Shown one piece after another: positions 26,273 to 34,195 of a stretch of DNA of 64,000 nucleotides. The translations under genes and the position numbers were made by a program. This DNA comes from CBDFHC01 sp965247585. Its GTDB lineage: Bacteria; Chloroflexota; Dehalococcoidia; Lucifugimonadales; GCA-2712585. Each line of letters starts with the position of its first letter. Positions within the stretch are counted from its first letter, which is position 1. The notes under the pieces are model-generated. The model was not told where the DNA came from. It worked only from the letters and a program-made list of their open reading frames with translations, and ran no database searches. Location: NCBI GenBank assembly GCA_965247585.1, contig CBDFHC010000002.1:1-64000 (forward strand), written 5' to 3'.

Positions 26273-26653
26273 TTAGCGGGACTCGACCAGCTCCCGGCGA
26301 ACGTGGTTCGGGGCCTCGACGAAGGCGATGCGGACGCCGGAGGGGAGGCTGCGGATGGGCTCCAGCACCTTGACGCCGTTCTGCTCCAGGGCGGCCATGG
26401 CGCCGTCAATGTCGTCTGTGCCGAGGCCGAAGTGCTCCAGGCCCAGGTGGGTGGCGGAGGTGCCCTCAGGGAGACCGCCGGTTGGCGGCTCGGTGATGTT
26501 TATGCGGACGCCGCCGATCTCCGTGCGAAGGGTGATGACGCCGTTGTTATTGACCTCTTCGATAATGGTGGCGCCGAAGTTTTCGACGTACCACTGGGCG
26601 GTGGCGCGGACGTCCGGGGCCTTGAGGTGGATGTGGTTCATTCCGAATTTCAT
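26273..26653 (-). CDS. VOC-superfamily protein
   Basis: This 126-residue protein has MKFGMNHIHLKAPDVRATAQ and a second-half ATHLGLEHFGLGTDDIDGAM, with His and Glu in the expected metal positions. It ends with VRIAFVEAPNHVRRELVESR. It follows the thioredoxin-fold gene by 25 nt on the same strand, so the thioredoxin-like, Sec-glutaredoxin and VOC genes could form one unit. No substrate can be inferred. Confidence 0.86.
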   Translation of the reverse strand: MKFGMNHIHLKAPDVRATAQWYVENFGATIIEEVNNNGVITLRTEIGGVRINITEPPTGGLPEGTSATHLGLEHFGLGTDDIDGAMAALEQNGVKVLEPIRSLPSGVRIAFVEAPNHVRRELVESR

Positions 26654-26678
26654 GGTGATGACCTCCCGATGCGGTGGT

Positions 26679-27263
26679 TTAACCCAGGGCCTGGGACAGC
26701 AACTGCTTCAGCTCGTCGATTGTGGCCTTCTGCCAGTCCGGGAAGCGGGCCGCGGTACGGTTGCGGCGCTCCACGCCGAACTCCCGGTCGTCAATTTCCG
26801 GCTTTTCGGCGCGGATGGCGGTCTCGATGGCGGCGCCCTCCTGGTGGCCGACTTCGGGCCGCTCAATCCAGTGGCAAATATAGTCAAGTTCATCTGTATA
26901 AAAGACGAGGGTGGGAATGGAGCGCCACTTTCCCTCCTTGAGAAACTCGTCCATGATGTCCAGGTTCTCGTCGCGGGGGAAGATACGCATCTCCAGGCCG
27001 GCGGCCTCGGCGACGCGGGCCGCGGTGGGAATGCCTCGGTAGACGTCCGGACACCAGTCCTCGCCCAGGACCAGCAGCTTGGTGGGGCCGCCGGGTTTCT
27101 GGGTGGACTCGCGGAAGTAGGCAGCTTCTTCATCAGACAGGGTGAACTCGTCGTAGTACTTGTTGAAGAGGCCCTTGTTGACCTTTATCTGGGCCAGGTA
27201 TTCAGCGTAGGTCATGCCCTGAGCGAACCTTTCCGGGGTGACGGCGGTGGTCTTTTCAGCCAT
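26679..27263 (-). CDS. Thioredoxin-fold protein with single active-site Cys (WCPDV)
   Basis: This 194-residue protein has a thioredoxin-like core with KLLVLGEDWCPDVYRGIPTA at residues 62-81, then a cis-Pro region (WRSIPTLVFYTDELDYICHW). The family motif would be WCPDC; here the second Cys is replaced by Val (residue 74), so only Cys71 remains at the active site. A monothiol role or disulfide reduction with a partner is possible. It follows, by 63 nt, the small glutaredoxin that carries an in-frame UGA, which suggests a shared redox job. Confidence 0.8.
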   Translation of the reverse strand: MAEKTTAVTPERFAQGMTYAEYLAQIKVNKGLFNKYYDEFTLSDEEAAYFRESTQKPGGPTKLLVLGEDWCPDVYRGIPTAARVAEAAGLEMRIFPRDENLDIMDEFLKEGKWRSIPTLVFYTDELDYICHWIERPEVGHQEGAAIETAIRAEKPEIDDREFGVERRNRTAARFPDWQKATIDELKQLLSQALG

Positions 27264-27326
27264 GCTCAGATGCCTCCTGATTAGCTACTTGGGGTTCGAC
27301 GGGCCGCCGGCCCGTCATCCCACGGC

Positions 27327-27542
27327 TCAACCGTATTCGCCCTGGAAGCTGCCCTCCTCCACACGGCCATCAGGGTAGACGATGATGGGCACGGCGCTGC
27401 CGTACTGAAGGGCCTGGTCCAGGTTCTCCTGGCTCTCGTCGACGCGCCGCTCCTCATACTGGACGCCTTCGCGACCCCACGTGTCGCGTAGCTTTTCGCA
27501 GGCGGGTCAATGGAGGATGGTGTAGGCGATGGGGATGTTCAT
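27327..27542 (-). CDS. Glutaredoxin-like selenoprotein (UGA at residue 12)
   Basis: ATG 27542 follows GGAGG by six bases. The frame gives 71 residues if the UGA at 27509-27507 is read: MNIPIAYTILH-U-PACEKLRDTW, then REGVQYEERRVDESQENLDQ and AVPIIVYPDGRVEEGSFQGE. This is the glutaredoxin/NrdH layout: a beta strand, a CxxC helix start, and the V-P cis-proline (VPIIV). UGA takes the first Cys of the CxxC, giving U-P-A-C. An apparent SECIS hairpin lies 18 nt beyond. It is short for a glutaredoxin but complete. Alternatives are a dead gene with a nonsense codon, which is less likely given the second such gene at 59.6 kb. Confidence 0.8.
27470..27488 (-). promoter_or_regulatory. Putative bacterial SECIS hairpin (glutaredoxin at 27.3 kb)
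   Basis: Eighteen nt after the UGA (minus strand) is a perfect 6-bp stem CGCGAC / GTCGCG with the 7-nt loop ACGTGGG. The loop G is at position three rather than one or two of the usual consensus. The distance to the loop, 24 nt, fits bacterial SECIS elements. Confidence 0.6.
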
Positions 27543-27600
27543 GGAAGGCCTCCAGGGGTTTCAGACATGATAGCTCCGAGGTGGGTGGCTGTCATCATGG

Positions 27601-28437
27601 CTAGAGCCGGACGAGCTTTGTAACGAGGCCGTTCAAGGTGGCCGGGGCCAGGTACATGTTGCCCTTGGAATCGCCCCAGAAGCCGTGGGCGTTCTCCAGG
27701 GTCCGGGCGCGGGTGAGGATGTTGCCATCGCGGTCGAACACGGTGAAGCTGGGGACCTGGTCGCTGACGAAAAAGTTGCCCCGGGAGTCCATAAAGATGT
27801 CCATGGCGTTTACATGGACGTTCCACTGGGAGATGTAGTCGCCCTCGGGGCTGAATATCTGGACGCGGTGGTTCTCGCGGTCGGTAACGTAGACACAGTC
27901 GTCCGCGGTGACCCAGACGCCGTGGGGCGTGGTGAACTGCCCCGGCCCCCCTCCGGGGGAACCCCAGGAGCGGATGTGTTTGCCCTCGGCGTCAAAGCGG
28001 TGCACCGAGGAGTTGCCGTAGCCGTCCGCGACGTAGATGTCGCCGTTGTTGGGGGCGATGGCGACGTCGGCGGGGTGGTTGAAGGGGGCCTGGAGCGAGG
28101 GTTTCTCCCGCTGGCCCAGGCGCAACCCGGGCTTGCCGTCCAGGGTGAACTTGACTACCTCATGGGCGTCGCGGTCCACCATGAACAAGTCGTCCTGGGG
28201 GGTCATGTAAATGCCGTGGCCATCGACGAGGAGGCCGGAGCCCCAGCTATGGAGGTAGTTGCCGTCGCTATCGAAGACGACGACGGGAGGGTCGGCGCGA
28301 TGGTAGACGTAGACCCGGTCGGAGGAGTCCACCGTCACGTGGCTGATGGTGCCGAAGCGCATGCCGGAGGGCAGGTTGCCGAAGGGGTGGACCACTTGAA
28401 ATGTATAGTCACCGGTGCCAACGATTAGCCTGGTCAT
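27601..28437 (-). CDS. NHL-repeat beta-propeller protein
   Basis: It is 278 residues from ATG 28437 (MTRLIVGTGDYTFQVVHPFG), with GGAGG five bases upstream. NHL units include NNGDIYVADGYGNSSVHRFD, DCVYVTDRENHRVQIFSPEG and GNFFVSDQVPSFTVFDRDGN. It is close to the 13610 paralogue in layout. It precedes the Sec-glutaredoxin gene by 58 nt in the same direction, so the two may be co-transcribed. Its role is unknown. Confidence 0.85.
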   Translation of the reverse strand: MTRLIVGTGDYTFQVVHPFGNLPSGMRFGTISHVTVDSSDRVYVYHRADPPVVVFDSDGNYLHSWGSGLLVDGHGIYMTPQDDLFMVDRDAHEVVKFTLDGKPGLRLGQREKPSLQAPFNHPADVAIAPNNGDIYVADGYGNSSVHRFDAEGKHIRSWGSPGGGPGQFTTPHGVWVTADDCVYVTDRENHRVQIFSPEGDYISQWNVHVNAMDIFMDSRGNFFVSDQVPSFTVFDRDGNILTRARTLENAHGFWGDSKGNMYLAPATLNGLVTKLVRL

Positions 28438-28636
28438 CCGAGCCTCCTGTATATGTGGAGATTGGCCTAGGGTCTTACAGCGGAAGGAGAACGTCAAGCA
28501 CGGAGGGGGTAATGGGAGGAGATGCCGTTGTGGGAAGGCGTTTGATTGTGGAGGTGTGGCGGTGCGGCTAAGATACGCCGCAGGGCAAACGTGCTGGATG
28601 GAAGGCCGAAAACCAAATGATTGATGGAGGGGACCA

Positions 28637-28960
28637 GTGATATACGAGCTGAGGATTTACGAGGCGGCGCCGGGGAAGCTGGAGGCGCTGCACAGCCGAT
28701 TCAGGGACCATACCCTGGGGATTTTCGAGAGGCACGGAATCCAGTCGGTCGGGTACTGGGATGAGGAGTTTCAAGGTAAGCAAAACCTGGTATACCTCCT
28801 GGCCTTCGAGTCCAAGGGTGACATGGAGCAGAAGTGGGCGGCCTTCCGGGAGGACCCGGAGTGGCGGAAGGTGGTTGGGGAGACGGAGCGTGGCGGCGCG
28901 CTGGCAAGCCAGGTGGTCAGCCGGGTTATGGCGCCCACGGACTACTCGCCGATGAAGTAA
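28637..28960 (+). CDS. NIPSNAP family protein
   Basis: This 107-residue protein is a typical NIPSNAP dimeric-barrel protein: IYELRIYEAAPGKLEALHSR, GIFERHGIQSVGYWDEEFQG, LVYLLAFESKGDMEQKWAAF. It starts at GTG 28637. NIPSNAP family roles in bacteria are not defined. It is followed 26 nt downstream by a luciferase-like monooxygenase, probably in the same transcript. Confidence 0.87.
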   Translation: MIYELRIYEAAPGKLEALHSRFRDHTLGIFERHGIQSVGYWDEEFQGKQNLVYLLAFESKGDMEQKWAAFREDPEWRKVVGETERGGALASQVVSRVMAPTDYSPMK

Positions 28961-28986
28961 GCCGTCCGGGAGAGAAGGAGCGTAAG

Positions 28987-29904
28987 TTGAAGGTAGGCGT
29001 AAATCTGCTGAATTTTGGGCCAGGTGTCAGCCCCGATTCGCTGGGGAGGTGGGCGGAGCTGGCGGAGGCGTTGGGGTACCACCTGTTGATGGTGTCTGAC
29101 CACGTGGCGATGACGCCAGACGTGGAGGAGAAGTACCCGGCGCCCTTCTATGACCCACTGGTGACGCTGGCGTGGCTGGCAGGGACGACGAAGAAGGTGG
29201 AGTTGGGGACGACGGTGATCATAGTGCCGTACCGGCACCCGGTGCTGCTGGCGCGGATGTGCGCCAACATTGACCAGATCAGCGGTGGGCGGTTCATCCT
29301 AGGGGTGGGGGCCGGGTGGGCCAAGCAGGAGTTCGAGGTGCTGGGTGCGCCGTACGGGCAACGTGGGGCGATGACGGACGATTACCTGTCGGCGCTTAAG
29401 GCGCTGTGGAGCGGGCAGTTGGTGTCCTACCAGGGGGACTTCGTGGAGTTCGGAAGCGTGAACTCAGCGCCGGCGCCGCTACGCCGACCCCACCCGCCGA
29501 TCTGGGTGGGAGGCACCAGCGATAGGTCGCTTCGCCGGGCGGTGCGCTTAGGGGACGGGTGGCACCCTACCAGGGTGCGGGTGGATGAGCTGGAGAATGA
29601 ATTTCTACCCCGGCTTCGAAGAATAGCGGAAGAGGAGCGGAGGCCGGTGCCGGACTTCTGCCCCAGGATGCGGCTGCTACTGACCGATTCGCCGATGCCA
29701 GAGGAGAGCCGCCGTGCCGGGGAGGGGACGCTGGAGCAGGTGAGGCGTGACCTGGAAGGGTTGCAGGCGCTGGACGCAAAGTACGTGCTGCTGGACACGT
29801 ATTTCGACGATCCGGAGGCAACGCGGGACCACGAACGCTCGTGGCGCTGGCTGAGCGTGATGGCGGAGTCAGCGTTTGATTTGAGTAAGGAGTCGCTGCG
29901 GTGA
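28987..29904 (+). CDS. Luciferase-like (LLM) F420-dependent oxidoreductase
   Basis: It is 305 residues from TTG 28987 (MKVGVNLLNFGPGVSPDSLG); AGGAG lies just upstream and the longer frame overlaps NIPSNAP. The TIM-barrel features AEALGYHLLMVSDHVAMTPD, GGRFILGVGAGWAKQEFEVL and PIWVGGTSDRSLRRAVRLGD match the TIGR03619-type F420 LLM group. It would use F420 (or FMN) to oxidise or reduce a small molecule. The deazaflavin-type reductase at 37753-38199 supports F420 use in this organism. Confidence 0.87.
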   Translation: MKVGVNLLNFGPGVSPDSLGRWAELAEALGYHLLMVSDHVAMTPDVEEKYPAPFYDPLVTLAWLAGTTKKVELGTTVIIVPYRHPVLLARMCANIDQISGGRFILGVGAGWAKQEFEVLGAPYGQRGAMTDDYLSALKALWSGQLVSYQGDFVEFGSVNSAPAPLRRPHPPIWVGGTSDRSLRRAVRLGDGWHPTRVRVDELENEFLPRLRRIAEEERRPVPDFCPRMRLLLTDSPMPEESRRAGEGTLEQVRRDLEGLQALDAKYVLLDTYFDDPEATRDHERSWRWLSVMAESAFDLSKESLR

Positions 29905-29926
29905 CAGGCAGCCCGAGGGCGGGCGG

Positions 29927-30808
29927 CTAAGGGCCGACGCGGCCCGGCCCAGCGGCGGCGTCACGTCCGTAAAGAAAGCCCTGTATCTCCGCGGCGTACT
30001 TGACCTCGGAGTCGTCCTCCGGGGCGTAGCCCAACACCTGACGGGCGTTGGCCAATGACCAGAAGTTGCGGGTGTTGTCGCTGATGCCGTAGACCACCAG
30101 CCAGGGCACGTCCAGCTCGTCTTCGATGTCCTCGGTCTCGATGGAGCGGACGAAAAGCTGGGTGAGGTCCCGAGGGCTGATGTAGGCGCCCAGATCCCGC
30201 TTGTATCCGGCGACGTCGTCCGGGGCGAAGTCCTGTAGGCGGATTTCCCGGGGAGCGCCAATGCGTACCTGGACGTTCTCCAAGGGGCGGCCGAAGACCC
30301 CGGTGGCGAAAAGGAAGCCGAGGTGCTCATAGGTGGCCTTGGCCCAGCCGTAAAAGTTATCCGAAATCGGAAGCTGGTAGGGTTCCACCATTTCCATCTG
30401 CTTTTCATGGATGAGGTTGTGCTCGTACCAGTCGGCGGCGTGGTTGGAGCTGGCGACGACGACGCGCCGGACGCCGGCCTCCAGGGAGACGCGGTAGATG
30501 TTGTGAGCCAGGAGGATGTTGGCGTACTCGGCCTGGAAGTCTTCCATGTTGCCGGGCTGGCCCCGGCCGGCGGAGCTGCGCCAGGCGAGGTGGACGACGG
30601 TGTCGACGCCCTGGAAATGTTGGCGATATGTGTCCAGGTCCGGGTGGTGGAGGTCGGCGATCTGGACGCCCTCCACGGCGGCGCCGGAGCGGTCCTGGGT
30701 GGTCACGTCGAGGAGGGTGAGGTCGTAGCGCTCCTGGAAGGTGGGGAGTAGCTGGGAGGCGATGTATCCGGCGGCGCCTGTGACGAGGACACGTTGCTTG
30801 GGGGGCAT
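29927..30808 (-). CDS. NAD(P)-dependent epimerase/dehydratase family protein
   Basis: This 293-residue extended SDR has VLVTGAAGYIASQLLPTFQE at the N-terminus, VVVASSNHAADWYEHNLIHE with the Ser position, and the active-site Tyr and Lys in YGWAKATYEHLGFLFA. The later region (SPRDLTQLFVRSIETEDIED) resembles uronate dehydrogenase-like members. The substrate is unknown, likely a sugar or other oxidised compound. Confidence 0.86.
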   Translation of the reverse strand: MPPKQRVLVTGAAGYIASQLLPTFQERYDLTLLDVTTQDRSGAAVEGVQIADLHHPDLDTYRQHFQGVDTVVHLAWRSSAGRGQPGNMEDFQAEYANILLAHNIYRVSLEAGVRRVVVASSNHAADWYEHNLIHEKQMEMVEPYQLPISDNFYGWAKATYEHLGFLFATGVFGRPLENVQVRIGAPREIRLQDFAPDDVAGYKRDLGAYISPRDLTQLFVRSIETEDIEDELDVPWLVVYGISDNTRNFWSLANARQVLGYAPEDDSEVKYAAEIQGFLYGRDAAAGPGRVGP

Positions 30809-30863
30809 TCAAATCTCCTGGCCTGTTGTTCGGTGGGACCGGTTGGTGGCGTGAGGCGGGGGT

Positions 30864-31094
30864 CTAGAGGGATGTTTTTTCCAGCGGCAGCTTTTCGATG
30901 CTGACCTTGAGGAGGCAGTCCAGGCCGAATCTTTTGGCGGCGTCAAGTATCTCTAGACCGATGATGTGGCCTTCGCCGTCCACGTCCACAGTTACGCCGT
31001 CCTCCACGTCGATGTTGTCCTGGGGATGCACTTCCCGGAACTGGACGTAGAGGGCGTCGGCCTGCTGGTCGTACTCAATTTTCATTCGTTCCAT
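30864..31094 (-). CDS. DUF2283 protein (antitoxin-like)
   Basis: This 76-residue protein has KIEYDQQADALYVQFREVHP and HIIGLEILDAAKRFGLDC, the DUF2283 hallmark. Its start overlaps the end of the DUF4258 gene by 13 bases. The pair occurs often and looks like a toxin-antitoxin module; the antitoxin role is inferred from that arrangement, not proven. Confidence 0.85.
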   Translation of the reverse strand: MERMKIEYDQQADALYVQFREVHPQDNIDVEDGVTVDVDGEGHIIGLEILDAAKRFGLDCLLKVSIEKLPLEKTSL

Positions 31095-31387
31095 CCTTCC
31101 GGAGGACGTGCTTTCACAACTGCCGTTACGATGGTTATGTTTGACCCTTCCCTGACCCAGGTTACCCTGAGGTGCATGTTTCCAACCCTTTGCCAGGAAT
31201 GGGTCTTGCCTCCCAAAGCAGGCTCTTCAAGTGTTGGGTCTATTATACAGGCCGTTACTTGCGCTTCATTGATACGGTGCCAGCGCATTCTGTTCCTCGC
31301 GTGTCTGGTAAACCATATTCTTAGCGGGTCAGAAACCAAACGCCTCTTCTGTGTGTCAGCTACGTAGCCGTGTGAAACCAGGGACAA
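31082..31387 (-). CDS. DUF4258 protein (toxin-like)
   Basis: This 101-residue protein has WFTRHARNRMRWHRINEAQV and NMHLRVTWVREGSNITIVTA, as in DUF4258, a RelE/BrnT-like small fold. It is the upstream partner of the DUF2283 gene and overlaps it. A ribonuclease-toxin role is plausible but not shown. Confidence 0.82.
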   Translation of the reverse strand: MSLVSHGYVADTQKRRLVSDPLRIWFTRHARNRMRWHRINEAQVTACIIDPTLEEPALGGKTHSWQRVGNMHLRVTWVREGSNITIVTAVVKARPPEGWNE

Positions 31388-31419
31388 GCAGCCTTTTGGC
31401 TCGCTGGCATGATGCCAGG

Positions 31420-32811
31420 TTACTTGACGGCGGGTTGGGGCGCGGGGGCGTGGATGCCACGTTGGTAGACGCGGCGGAGGGGCATGCGGGCGATGCTGGC
31501 TACCATGACGCCGGTGAATATGGCGCCCATGCCGGAAAGCACCCGGGTGGCGTTGAGCCAGGCGGTGTCGGCCAGGAATCCATTGAGCAGGTTGAAGGAG
31601 GCCATGAAGCCCTGGATGTGCCAGCTATAGACCGCCATGACGCGGCCACGTATCTCGTCAGGTACTATCTGCTGCACCATGGCCTGACTGAGGGTCATGA
31701 AGCCCGCCTGAGCGATGCCTAGGCCGAAGGCGGCGATAACGGCGATGGGCAAGGAGGTGGCGAGGCCAAGAGCCAGGGGGGATAGGCCGCTGAGGACGCC
31801 CATAACGAAGAATATCCTGCCGCGGACCCGCTCACTTTCGATACCGGCGATTATGAAAGAGGAGAGGAAGGAGCCGAAACCTACGCCGATCATGAGGAAG
31901 CTACCGCCCTTGTATATCCCAGCTTCGTCATCCAGGCCCAGGCGGTCACGGGAGAGGACGGGGAAGAGGGTCTCGTAGGACATGGTGAGGGCGCAGTGGA
32001 GGACGGCCAGGAGAAAGAGGGAGAGGAGCATTCCGTTGCTATATACAAAGGACAGACCCTGGGCCAGGTTCCGGAGCACGCTTTGACCCTGTTTGACCAC
32101 GCCACGGGAGTGGGTGTGAATGTTAAGGACGAAGGCTAGGCCGACGATGTAAAGGGAGGACGAAATGACGAAGGCCAAGGAGGTGTAGCCCAAAAGGACG
32201 ACGGGAAGGATGCAGAGTGGCCCCAACATTTTGCCGCCCTGTTGGGTGGCGTGGTGAAGGGCTACGCCGTTGACGAGCCGGTTGCGGGGGACGAGGTTGG
32301 GGAGCAACGCCTGCGCCGAAGGCATCTGGGTGGCGCGGCCCATGCCGTTGACCAGGGAGAGGAGGACCAGGTGCCAGAACTCGATGGCGCCGGAGACCAC
32401 CAGGCCGGCCAAGGCGATGTTGACCGCCATGTTGGTGCCGTAGGCCCAGGCGAGGACGGTCTTGCGGTCGAAGCGGTCCGCCAGGTACCCGGCCACGGGT
32501 GACATGACAACGGAGGGGATCATGGCGGCGAAGGTGACGATGCCGGCGGAGCTTGCGTTGCCGGTGAGGCTGAGGGCCAGGGCGGCGCGGGCGACGATGA
32601 GGGCCCAGTTGGCGGACTGTGAGAAGGCGGTGGCGGCCCAGAGCTTACGGAAGTCGGAATACTGGAGGGCGGCGAAGAAACGGGCGCCGAAGGCGTGAAG
32701 AAGCTCTGAGATGACCAGCAAAAGAGCAGCGACTCCAGGGGTGTGGGTCAGGGTCCGGCGACGGCGTTCGCGGCGTTCCACGGCGCGGCGAGACCGAGGG
32801 CCGGGACTCAT
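31420..32811 (-). CDS. MFS transporter, enterobactin-exporter-like
   Basis: This 463-residue protein has a long Arg-rich N-terminal end followed by about 12 membrane helices. FAALQYSDFRKLWAATAFSQ and SPVAGYLADRFDRKTVLAWA (the conserved DRxxRK loop) fit the MFS_3 (EntS-like) exporter group. It probably exports a small molecule. The start codon is uncertain, because an internal Met could give a shorter N-terminus. Confidence 0.84.
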   Translation of the reverse strand: MSPGPRSRRAVERRERRRRTLTHTPGVAALLLVISELLHAFGARFFAALQYSDFRKLWAATAFSQSANWALIVARAALALSLTGNASSAGIVTFAAMIPSVVMSPVAGYLADRFDRKTVLAWAYGTNMAVNIALAGLVVSGAIEFWHLVLLSLVNGMGRATQMPSAQALLPNLVPRNRLVNGVALHHATQQGGKMLGPLCILPVVLLGYTSLAFVISSSLYIVGLAFVLNIHTHSRGVVKQGQSVLRNLAQGLSFVYSNGMLLSLFLLAVLHCALTMSYETLFPVLSRDRLGLDDEAGIYKGGSFLMIGVGFGSFLSSFIIAGIESERVRGRIFFVMGVLSGLSPLALGLATSLPIAVIAAFGLGIAQAGFMTLSQAMVQQIVPDEIRGRVMAVYSWHIQGFMASFNLLNGFLADTAWLNATRVLSGMGAIFTGVMVASIARMPLRRVYQRGIHAPAPQPAVK

Positions 32812-32841
32812 GGTAGACGCCGGATAACAAGCCGGTCAAGC

Positions 32842-32847
32842 TATAAT
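32842..32847 (+). promoter_or_regulatory. Probable -10 box
   Basis: TATAAT lies 21 nt before the ATG at 32869, with AGGAG at 32861-32865 as the ribosome site. Confidence 0.4.
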
Positions 32848-32868
32848 CCAGGCCCTATTTAGGAGTGT

Positions 32869-34179
32869 ATGGCAACCGAACCGGGTAGCAGGTCCACCCT
32901 GGCGATCACGTTAACCAGGGCGTTCGGCACGTTAGTGCTGGGCGCAGTGGTGTTTTTTGCGTTGCTTGGGTTCCTGGTGGCGCGGGAGAGCAAGGGTCAT
33001 CTGCTGGAGGTGGGGTTTTACACGGAGGAGCTAAGGGAGGCCGGTTTCTATGACCGGGTCTACACGGAGCTGCTGGCGGACCCGGGGATCCGCGAGCAGG
33101 CCCGACGGTTGACGGGGGGGCTGGAGACAACCGAGGCGGAGCGTGAAGCGCTAGTGAGGGAGGTGCTGCCTCCGGCGTACCTGGCGGATCAGATAGACGG
33201 CGCGTTAGAGGGGTTGGTGGCGTTTTTGGCGGGGGACACGGAGGACGCTGCCGTGTACATAGAGCTAGGTCCGGTGGTGGAGAGGATACCGCGGGTGGTG
33301 GCGGCTAACGTGCAGCGGCGAATTGACGGCGCGACGGTGGCGTCGGCTTCGGACACGGCCGACTTTCAGGTGAGGTTGGAGGGGTTTTTGCGGGCGGCGT
33401 CGGCGGGACAAAGGGTGGAGGAGATTCCAGGCTTGGGAGAGGGCGGGAGGACTGACGCGGGGTTGGCCTGGGATAACGCTGTGGCGTCGCTGCAGATGGA
33501 GGATGGGTTTCCCGATGAGGCGCTGCAAGGTCTGGAGGAGGGGACGGTAGAAATTAGGGCCAAACTTTCGCGGGGGGAGGTGAGGCCGGCGTTGAAGGCA
33601 GCGGCGGCGCGCGTCACGGGGCCGGTGATTGACGGCGCCTTGGCCGAATTACGGAACGAGCTGGACGCTGAAGGGAGGCTGGACGTTTTGGGCCGGTGGG
33701 CAAAGGCGAACGGTGAAACACGTTCGAGTTTCCTGGCGGGCATGGAGCCGGTGCGGGACCTGGCCAGGGCGGGCGAAGGGGTGAACCCGTGGGCGATGTT
33801 GGCGGTGCTGGTTGGTGGAGTGATATCACTGGGTATGGTGCATGTGCCCCATTGGAGGCAGGCGGCACTATGGCCGGGTCTGGCTCTGCTGGTAACCGGA
33901 GGGTTCTGCCTGGCGGCGGGCGCCGCCATTGGGAGCCAGGTTCCGGGCAGGTTGAGATCCGGGTGCGGCGACCTGCCAGCATCGCTTTGCGGCATGGCTG
34001 ATGATGTGTTCGAGGGGATGGGCGCTACGGTGTCGAGTGGTGTGGTAGGGCCGTCGGTGGTGGTGGCGGGGGCCGGCGCGGCGCTATTGGCCGCTGTGGT
34101 GGCGCAGGCCCTGGTTGGACGCCGCCGGTCCGGAGGGGGCGGCCGCCAGACGGCGGCTGGGCCTCTGGAAGGACATTAG
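32869..34179 (+). CDS. Membrane protein of unknown function
   Basis: This 436-residue protein has one N-terminal membrane helix (LVLGAVVFFALLGFLVA), a long extracytoplasmic helical domain to about residue 300 rich in Glu/Arg, then hydrophobic segments (MLAVLVGGVISLGMV, LALLVTGGFCLAAGA, VVVAGAGAALLAAVVAQALV). The family is not recognised. Cys residues in LRSGCGDLPASLCGMA could form a disulfide. It diverges from the MFS exporter at 32811 and may relate to it. Confidence 0.7.
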   Translation: MATEPGSRSTLAITLTRAFGTLVLGAVVFFALLGFLVARESKGHLLEVGFYTEELREAGFYDRVYTELLADPGIREQARRLTGGLETTEAEREALVREVLPPAYLADQIDGALEGLVAFLAGDTEDAAVYIELGPVVERIPRVVAANVQRRIDGATVASASDTADFQVRLEGFLRAASAGQRVEEIPGLGEGGRTDAGLAWDNAVASLQMEDGFPDEALQGLEEGTVEIRAKLSRGEVRPALKAAAARVTGPVIDGALAELRNELDAEGRLDVLGRWAKANGETRSSFLAGMEPVRDLARAGEGVNPWAMLAVLVGGVISLGMVHVPHWRQAALWPGLALLVTGGFCLAAGAAIGSQVPGRLRSGCGDLPASLCGMADDVFEGMGATVSSGVVGPSVVVAGAGAALLAAVVAQALVGRRRSGGGGRQTAAGPLEGH

Positions 34180-34195
34180 GGGGAGGGCAGTAGAG

